From NCBI GenBank assembly GCA_030562195.1, contig CM060201.1, positions 28,750,067 through 28,814,066 of the forward strand: a stretch of 64,000 nt of DNA, written 5' to 3'. The position numbers were made by a program, and so were the translations under genes. Numbering within the stretch: position 1 is the first letter of the stretch; every line of letters begins with the position of its first letter. Of this stretch, positions 56,479 through 64,000 are shown piece after piece. The notes under the pieces are model-generated. The model was not told the DNA's origin. It was given only the letters and a program-made list of their open reading frames with translations, and ran no database searches. Origin of the DNA: Nipponacmea schrenckii (Eukaryota; Mollusca; Gastropoda; Lottiidae).

Positions 56479-57805
56479 GGAAGCTCGCTAGCCCAAACGG
56501 AAAAAGATAGACTATTTTTGTTTTCACCAATGGTTATTATATGGGCTGGAATCAAAAATGAATATCTAACATAATATTTTCGCTAACCCGAAAGTGGCTA
56601 ATTGCATAATATGCAAATAAGATTTCAAGCTAGCTCGGGCCCTAATAGTCGGATCGGTCTGAAATTTACAGGATATAGATAGATAGGCAGCGCAATTAAA
56701 ACTACATCATCAAAATTTTTTGATCACTTCCGGTTTGGGCGTGGGGACTTCCTGTTTTTTCGTCTCATGTCGGGCGACCCTGCTTCCCATGTAATTCAAG
56801 AATCTAAACAAAAACAGTATATTTAAGCTATACTAAATGATTTTAATCCCCTGAGATGAAGAAAAATTAAATTAAATGTTGCGCATGCGCAGTTTTCAAA
56901 AATGGCAAATTTTCTTAAAAATTTAATAAGTCCGCCAATTATTGACCGATTTTTATGATTTTGGTGTCTATCAAAACCTTGATACTTTATCTAAAAAATG
57001 TTGGGAACAGAATTTTGATTTTCGAATTTGAATTTTTTTTATGCCCGTTCGAATTTTTCAAAAATTTAAAATTCTATATCTCGTGACCTTGACCTTCAAT
57101 GACCTTGACATTTGAGATGTAGAATGTCCTTGACCTCAGCTGTCTATAGATGTGCTGATATTGCATGACAAATATTAACTTCCGGTTTTATAGCCCACCG
57201 AAATCTGACTATTTTGCAATTTTGGACGGTTATATTACACCTTCGGGCTCTAATGTTCGGATCGATCTGAAATTTACAGGATATAGATAAATACGCAACA
57301 CAATTAAAAATATATCATCAAAATTTTTTTATCACTTCCGGTTTGGGCGTGGGGACTTCCGGTTTTTTATCTCATTTCAGGCGACCCTACATCCCGTGTA
57401 ATTCAAGAATGTAAGCAAAAACAGTATATATTAGCTATACAAAATAATTTGTATCCCCCGAGAAGAAAAAAATTCCAATTGCTAGTTGCGCATGCGCCAT
57501 TTTTCCGAGAATGGCAAATTTTCTTTAAAATTTAATTAGTCCGTCATTTATTTTTTATGCCTGTTTGAATTTTTTAAAAATTTGAAATTCTAAATCTTGT
57601 GACCTTCACCTTCAATGACCTTGAAATTTTCCATATAGAATGGCCTTGACATCAGCTGTCTATAGATCTAACAATATTGTTACGCTTGTTCCACACTTGG
57701 AGGCTGAAAAGTACCGGAATTGAAAGCTAGCAGGTTAGAAGTTTCAAAATGTTCGAAATCCATGGGATAACGCATAGTTGCCACGCTCGGAGCTGTTCAC
57801 AGTTC

Positions 57806-57855
<50 letters not shown>

Positions 57856-59184
57856 GGAAGCTCGCTAGCCCAAACGGAAAAAGATAGACTATTTTTGTTT
57901 TCACCAATGGTTTTTATATGGGCTGGAATCAAAAATGAATATCTAACATAATATTTTCGCTAACCCGAAAGTGGCTAATTGCATAATATGCAAATAAGAT
58001 TTCAAGCTAGCTCGGGCCCTAATAGTCGGATCGGTCTGAAATTTACAGGATATAGATAGATAGGCAGCGCAATTAAAACTACATCATCAAAATTTTTTGA
58101 TCACTTCCGGTTTGGGCGTGGGGACTTCCGGTTTTTTCGTCTCATGTCGGGCGACCCTGCTTCCCATGTAATTCAAGAATCTAAACAAAAACAGTATATT
58201 TAAGCTATACTAAATGATTTTAATCCCCTGAGATGAAGAAAAATTAAATTGAATGTTGCGCATGCGCAGTTTTCAAAAATGGCAAATTTTCTTAAAAATT
58301 TAATAAGTCCGCCAATTATTGACCGATTTTTATGATTTTGGTGTCTATCAAAACCTTGATACTTTATCTAAAAAATGTTGGGAACAGAATTTTGATTTTC
58401 GAATTTGAATTTTTTTTATGCCCGTTCGAATTTTTCAAAAATTTAAAACTCTATATCTCGTGACCTTGACCTTCAATGACCTTGACATTTGAGATGTAGA
58501 ATGTCCTTGACCTCAGCTGTCTATAGATGTGCTGATATTGCATGACAAATATTAACTTCCGGTTTTATAGCCCACCGAAATCTGACTATTTTGCAATTTT
58601 GGACGGTTATATTACACTTTCGGGCTCTAATGTTCGGATCGATCTGAAATTTACAGGATATAGATAAATACGCAACACAATTAAAAATATATCATCAAAA
58701 TTTTTTGATCACTTCCGGTTTGGGCGTGGGGACTTCCGGTTTTTTATCTCATTTCAGGCGACCCTACATCCCGTGTAATTCAAGAATGTAAGCAAAAACA
58801 GTATATATTAGCTATACAAAATAATTTGTATCCCCCGAGAAGAAAAAAATTCTAATTGCTAGTTGCGCATGCGCCATTTTTCCGAGAATGGCAAATTTTC
58901 TTTAAAATTTAATTAGTCCGTCATTTATTATTTATGCCCGTTTGAATTTTTTAAAAATTTGAAATTCTAAATCTTGTGACCTTCACCTTCAATGACCTTG
59001 AAATTTTCCATATAGAATGGCCTTGACATCAGCTGTCTATAGATCTAACAATATTGTTACGCTTGTTCCACAATTGGAGGCTGAAAAGTACCGGAATTGA
59101 AAGCTAGCAGGTTAGAAGTTTCAAAATGTTCGAAATCCATGGGATAACGCATAGTTGCCACGCTCGGAGCTGTTCACAGTTCTA
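56313..59184. repeat. Tandem pair of 1,330-bp units with poly-T leaders
   Basis: Units at 56478-57807 and 57855-59184 are of equal length and almost identical. Each is preceded by a pure T run (63 at 56415-56477, 47 at 57808-57854). Each unit is itself two diverged copies of a ~600-bp block sharing CACTTCCGGTTTGGGCGTGG and TTGCGCATGCGC. Before unit 1, GCGTGGCAAATAAAATTTG is present twice. Units end near TTGCCACGCTC, so GCGTGGCAA may be a terminal inverted motif. No coding frame apart from composition artefacts. Confidence 0.93.
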
Positions 59185-59549
59185 GTTTGTCTTATTTTTT
59201 ATTATTTCATATCAGTCTACGAACATCAAAGGGTTATTAGTGATTTGTTATTCTCAATTAATGAAATGAGATAACAAGTTGAACTTTTCTCTTTTAAACG
59301 GACAGATTATTTACTGTGTTACAGAACATTTGTCAGAGAAGAGAACATATTTTAACTATTTTAAGGATCTTTGTTTATTGCTTATGATAAATCTCGTGTT
59401 TGGTCAAAACTAGACAGTAATAGTAGCTGAAATGATAATACTAAATCCTAAGTTGTAATTTATGTCAATAATATTTCATAGAAATGTATGAGTCCAAACT
59501 CTGTATCTGTAACTGACCAAATATAAACAAAGAAAAACTCATAATTGGT
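59185..59549. other. Intergenic DNA before the hAT-like element
   Basis: AT-rich; no feature recognised. Confidence 0.4.
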
Positions 59550-59557
59550 TTTGGTGC

Positions 59558-60485
59558 CAGGGGCGTAGCGTGACCATTTTGACTGGGGGGGTGTCTAACG
59601 TCTAAGATTTACCGACGAACACGTGTAACGTTTAAGGTTTACCGACGAACACTTGTTCATCCGGGGGCAAAAATAACTGACAAAGAAACCCGGAGAATAC
59701 ATCTGACATACATTTGGGAAGTCGTTTCCACCGGTCAAAATTATCAATTTTCATAGGAAAACCATATGTGTTATATAGCCTTTTTCCACCTATTCTGCGT
59801 TTTACCGACAAGTTCAGTAAAAATCACTTTTTATGTAGTCGAACCGTTTTCCAATTACATCATAACTGACACAAGGTTTCCACTTTTTCGGTCAGCCAAT
59901 CGGTTTTACCGAAGGCTCCATTCCCCATCCATGACCGTCTATTATCGAATGATTTCGCGTTTTACCGGCAAGTTTAGTAAAAATCACTTTAATGTAGACG
60001 AAAGGTTTACCGATAACATCTTAACCTAACAAGGTTTTCACTCTTTCGGTTAACAAATCGGTTTTACCAACGGCTCCATCTACGACCTTCTTCTTTCGGC
60101 CAATTCCGCGTTTTACCGACAAATTCAAATAACGAACAGCTTACCGATAACAAGGGTATCGGTTAACCAATCGGTTTTACCGACGACTCCATTCATAACC
60201 AACTTATACCGACCAAATCCGGTCGTTTCAGTAAAAAAAATACTTTTAATGTTGACAGTTTACTGATAACATCATAACCAACACAAGGTTTTGACTTTTT
60301 AGGTTAATTGGTTTTATCGACGGTCCCACCTTGCCCTCTTTTATCGACCGATCATAACAAACAAAAGGTTTTGACTTTTTAGGTTACATAATGGGTTTAA
60401 TCGGTCGATTCCGCGTTTTACAGACGGTTCCATCCATGACCCCTTTTTACCGACCGATTCCGCGTTCCCGCACGCTACGCCCCTG
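59558..60485. mobile_element. Non-autonomous hAT-like element, 928 bp, with 8-bp target duplication
   Basis: Terminal inverted repeats CAGGGGCGTAGCGTG (59558-59572) and its exact complement (60471-60485). The flanking 8-bp direct repeats TTTGGTGC at 59550-59557 and 60486-60493 are perfect. An 8-bp duplication and a CAGGG start are hAT-type signs. The inside holds no transposase; instead there are about four to five diverged ~190-bp tandem units (CGCGTTTTACCGACAA, TCGGTTTTACCGACGGCTCC). Confidence 0.92.
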
Positions 60486-60493
60486 TTTGGTGC

Positions 60494-62266
60494 AAACACC
60501 GGTAAAATGGTTTATTTCTCGTATACGTAATAAATATTTAAACACACACACGGCAACCCCATTGCTGTGGACACGAAATTTCGCCAGTTCTATTCGCCAC
60601 CGAATTCATTCTGCTGATGTAGCGGGCACACACGGCGAATATTTGTGTTGATAATTCGCCTGCAAATCAAATTACGTATGCGCTGGATGGATTTGGTCAA
60701 CAATATGGATTTTGATTAACAATATATGGCGATGGTACAGAAAGAAGCGAAAGAGGCAGTTGCACTGGGTGTTCTTTGGGTTTCGACTTTCATAACATGA
60801 TTAATTCCCCTTCCTTTTTTGCACTACCCATTGAATCATCGCAGGTCGCCATTTTATTTTTCATGTTACCTCTGTGATTGGTTAAGTAAATAGGGAAGTT
60901 AAGTAATAGGTCAAAATGTCGAACGAGTCGGTACATATTCCGGGGAATAATATCAAACATGCTTGATGTTAGCAAATGGCTAAGACCGATGCTCGAGCAA
61001 ATGACGCTGAATGGGGCACACGAGGACAGGCCAGGCGAATTTTACTACCGATCGACTCCTCCGAATCATTTGCCGTAAAAAAAAGTCGCCTCGCGTGTCT
61101 GCTGCATAAGCATTGTCCTCACAGCTAGATCTGGCTCAGATGAATGGTATGAATCCTTTAGTGACCACTGGTTTGCTACGTGACAGTAAGTTTGCGATCA
61201 CATTGTCTATACTTTATAAGTTTACAGGTATTGTTGAACAATTCTGAAACTTCCAATTTATTATTGCTTTTGTGCCTATCGATTGATAAATAACGTATTT
61301 TAGTATAATTCTGAATCCATAAACAAAGTATCAGCCAATTTGATGTTTAAACTACCAGAAAGACGAATACTTGACAATCTGCAGTCAAGTCAGGCTACGG
61401 GCACTGTGTTACTGTTCAATAACACAAGCGGATCTTCCACAGTAGCCTACATATTTGTACAACACAATGCATAAAGCGAGCAATGTGCGAGTCAAAACAT
61501 GAGCTATCATTAAAAATATTTCACAGATCAAGGGAAGTTATCAATAAACACTAAACTCCACACTAATTCGCAGGTATAGGTTAATATGTCAATACAAATA
61601 AAGCAAATCTGGAGAAACTTTTTATAACGCTTCTTAACCTCTTGAAAACATTGTTTTTGACGAGTTATTGCCCATGTTCCTAAAAATGCGTTCACCCCTA
61701 AAAGTCCTAAAGAAATGAATGGCTGCAGGTTGAATATTCTATCCTGGTGACTGTTATTGTACTGCCAAATAGTTTAATTGCAGCTATCATGGGCGTAGGG
61801 TGCAAAATGCAACTGGGTTACATAGAAAGAGAAACGAATGGGAGCAAATTTGTAAAAAAGACATTATTGACATAATGGACGGAATGGAAATAAATTGGGC
61901 GCGAAATAGGAAGGGGTGATATGAAATTAAAAAGTTATTTAAAAGTGCTTTTTTTGCAGATGGTTTGTAACGTGTTTGTAAGATTGCGTCTATATAGTCC
62001 AACGCTTTACGTGTTCTGTTGAACAATTCTGACACTTACATAATGTACATTTTAATGCTTATTTTGTCAGCCCTTTGAAGATTAAATGATGTTCTTTTCG
62101 TGAACGAGTTTTAATCTTATGTTCTGACACTAACACTAAACTTATTTCATACCCAGATATTACATAACAATATTATTATATTACAAATTAATTTTATTAT
62201 CAATATGATCAATGTTATTTTATTTACAAGGAACCATGATATAATATTCTAATTTATTCTCTATAT
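60494..62266. other. Intergenic DNA before Met/Gly pair E/F
   Basis: No gene recognised. Short overlapping frames have no domain. The last 80 bases match the 3' flank of copies A and C. Confidence 0.45.
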
Positions 62267-62644
62267 TTAAATAATTTGACTTGGATCTTGTCCACCAACA
62301 GCAGGGTTTCCAAATCCAACACCACCAAATCCCATAGCACCATAAGGTGACATGCCACCCATCATTCCTAAACCTCCCATCATTCCTAATCCACCATATC
62401 CTCCCATCATTCCTAATCCACCATATCCTCCCATCATTCCTAAACCTCCCATCATGCCTAATCCTCCCATCATTCCTAAACCACCATACATCATAGGATT
62501 GTATATAGCAGCCATAGGGTTCATCATACCATAAATAGCCATTGGGTTCATCATTCCCATTCCATACATTCCTAGTCCACCTCCATACATACCAGCATTA
62601 GCAACAGCCAATAAACAGGCGACAGCAACAACCAATTTCATCAT
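62267..62644 (-). CDS. Secreted Met/Gly-rich protein E, 125 residues
   Basis: Same family. Differs by MAIYG and AAIYN (Ile for Met) in the MMNP blocks. It otherwise has the repeat order of copy B and the conserved tail GGQDPSQII. ATGATG follows an acceptor (AAATACAG). The intron is 62645-63114. Head-to-head with copy F. Confidence 0.93.
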   Translation of the reverse strand: MMKLVVAVACLLAVANAGMYGGGLGMYGMGMMNPMAIYGMMNPMAAIYNPMMYGGLGMMGGLGMMGGLGMMGGYGGLGMMGGYGGLGMMGGLGMMGGMSPYGAMGFGGVGFGNPAVGGQDPSQII

Positions 62645-63114
62645 CTGTATTTAAAAAAGAGAAACATGCGTATTTTAAGTATAATGATATATAGGAGAGT
62701 AATATATAATATCATCTGACTATGTACAATATATGTACAATGAGTATTGTTCATATGAGAACCCATTTATGACATGCGTAACACTCCCATGCATTTTATG
62801 TGAGTCAATGCTGAAGATTAAATTTTTGTAATTTTGTGCAAATGGTTTCTATTTTAAATTCTGATAACAAGTATTGTTTCACTCTGTAAATAAAAATGTC
62901 ACCACAGACAAAGCTAAAGTTTCTATTATATTGTAGACGATGGTAAATTAACTCTTCTACACTATGGTTCATAACAGAACAGAATAGAACAATATGCAAT
63001 ATGTCCCTTTCAGTAACTTCGGATGATATTCTGTGACTGGTTTTATTGTTGACATTAATGTCCAATCAATACCACATTTTGCAAAAATATAACTTTTAAA
63101 TACTAGAATCTTAC

Positions 63115-63200
63115 CTTTTAGGTTAAGTTAATTTTAGTTAGTAACAAAAAAATAAAATTTTACATGATACTGACCTGAAATAAACCTGGTATATTTATAG
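63115..63200 (-). promoter_or_regulatory. TATA box and noncoding first exon of copy E
   Basis: CTATAAATA at 63192-63200 on the minus strand. The exon ends CTTAACCTAAAAG before GTAAGA (63109-63114). Nearly identical to copy C. Confidence 0.75.
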
Positions 63201-63393
63201 TATTTGACCACTAATTATTTTAAATTAATCATTTATTAAATAATTATCAATAATTATAATGACGTCATTGAGATATGCAATATTATCCAACGAATTAAAT
63301 TCCTATGAATGAATGAAATAATATTATCTATATATAATTATTTATCAATCAATAAGAGCTATTGAGGAGTGGGTAATTATGTGAAGTATATAC
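63201..63393. promoter_or_regulatory. Bidirectional promoter core of pair E/F
   Basis: Holds TGACGTCA at 63260-63267, in the same context as pair C/D, between outward TATA boxes. Confidence 0.8.
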
Positions 63394-63479
63394 TATATAA
63401 AGTCAAAGTTTGAAATAAAAAAAACATTCCATTAGTTTGATTACTATTAGTTATAATTCAAAATAACTAGCAATACAAG
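63394..63479 (+). promoter_or_regulatory. TATA box and noncoding first exon of copy F
   Basis: TATATAAA at 63394-63401. The exon ends ACTAGCAATACAAG at 63479, then donor GTAAGTATAG. The intron is 63480-63735. Confidence 0.78.
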
Positions 63480-63735
63480 GTAAGTATAGGGCAGTAGTAA
63501 TAAGTTGCAAAATACTACACAAATTTAATCTTCAGCATTTATTTTAGTAAATGGAAGTTTTACGTCATGTTGTTACTCACCTGATTGTGTTATTAACGAT
63601 GTGTATGGTATAATAAATAACCACAGGATAAACCAAGTACCTTTTTGACATAAAATACTATTTTCGATTTTTAACTGTCAACTGACATTCTTCTATTATT
63701 ATACATAACTAGTTTACTTTTTCCTTTAAATACAG

Positions 63736-64000
63736 ATGATGAAATTAGTTGTTGCTGTCGCCTGTTTACTGGCTGTTGCTAATGCTGGTATGTATGGAGG
63801 TGGACTAGGAATGTATGGAATGGGAATGATGAACCCCATGGCTATGTATAGCATGATGAACCCTATGGCTATGTATGGTATGATGAACCCTATGGCTGCT
63901 ATGTACAACCCTATGATGTATGGTGGATTAGGAATGATGGGAGGATTAGGAATGATGGGAGGTTTAGGAATGATGGGAGGATATGGTGGATTAGGAATGA
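63736..64000 (+). CDS. Secreted Met/Gly-rich protein F, 3' end outside window
   Basis: 88 codons visible. Same signal peptide and MMNP/Gly-Met repeats, with an extra block (MAMYSMMNP) carrying Ser for Gly. It begins right after the acceptor AAATACAG. The frame is open to the window edge within the GGLGMM/GGYGGLGM repeats. Partner of copy E in the third head-to-head pair. Confidence 0.92.
   Translation, partial: MMKLVVAVACLLAVANAGMYGGGLGMYGMGMMNPMAMYSMMNPMAMYGMMNPMAAMYNPMMYGGLGMMGGLGMMGGLGMMGGYGGLGM

Noticed and set aside
56317..56574. Poly-Phe and poly-Lys frames (also 57744-57932)
   Set aside because: Produced by long T runs; no biological protein.

Overview
The window is eukaryotic genomic DNA: AT-rich, with GT-AG introns, few protein-coding bases and many transposon remains. 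A Notch-ligand gene, a sushi-MAM-mucin membrane protein gene, Penelope-like and pogo-like elements and a cluster of secreted Met/Gly-rich structural proteins point to a marine invertebrate, most likely a mollusc and perhaps a limpet-like gastropod. The organism is inferred; no sequence names it.

Layout. (1) 1-14122, minus strand: nine coding exons of a DSL-type Notch ligand (signal peptide, MNNL, DSL, EGF repeats), running off the left edge. A 9.6-kb first intron holds a 38-bp minisatellite that resembles the exon-2 splice acceptor beside it. (2) 14123-33900: repeat-rich DNA with a decayed LINE (18240-21870, minus), a 154-bp hairpin, one possible small secreted Cys-rich protein gene, a DNA transposon with a spliced transposase-like gene (about 24556-29912) and several duplicated blocks. 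(3) 33904-39786, plus strand: an intact eight-exon gene for a type I membrane protein (signal peptide, two sushi domains, MAM, Thr-rich stalk, TM). (4) 40726-41283, minus: a one-exon Tctex1-type dynein light chain, convergent with the previous gene. (5) 42797-64000: six near-identical genes for small secreted Met/Gly/Tyr-rich proteins in three head-to-head pairs. Each pair shares a promoter of about 1.1-1.2 kb with two outward TATA boxes and a TGACGTCA palindrome between them. Between pairs 1 and 2 is a nested stack: a 33-bp minisatellite split by a LINE, the LINE split by a pogo-like transposon with a PHD finger, and that holding a three-ORF Penelope-like element (basic ORF1, SGNH-hydrolase-like ORF2, RT/GIY-YIG ORF3) with a hammerhead-like motif. 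Between pairs 2 and 3 are a tandem pair of 1,330-bp units and a 928-bp hAT-like element with perfect 8-bp target-site duplications.

Function. The host genes do not form one pathway. The Met/Gly-rich cluster looks like a co-regulated, recently amplified set of extracellular structural proteins (shell, radula or mucus matrix are guesses). The Notch ligand and the sushi-MAM protein are separate cell-surface genes. Exon boundaries for both large genes were worked out by hand from splice sites, reading phase and domain continuity, and all phases agree.
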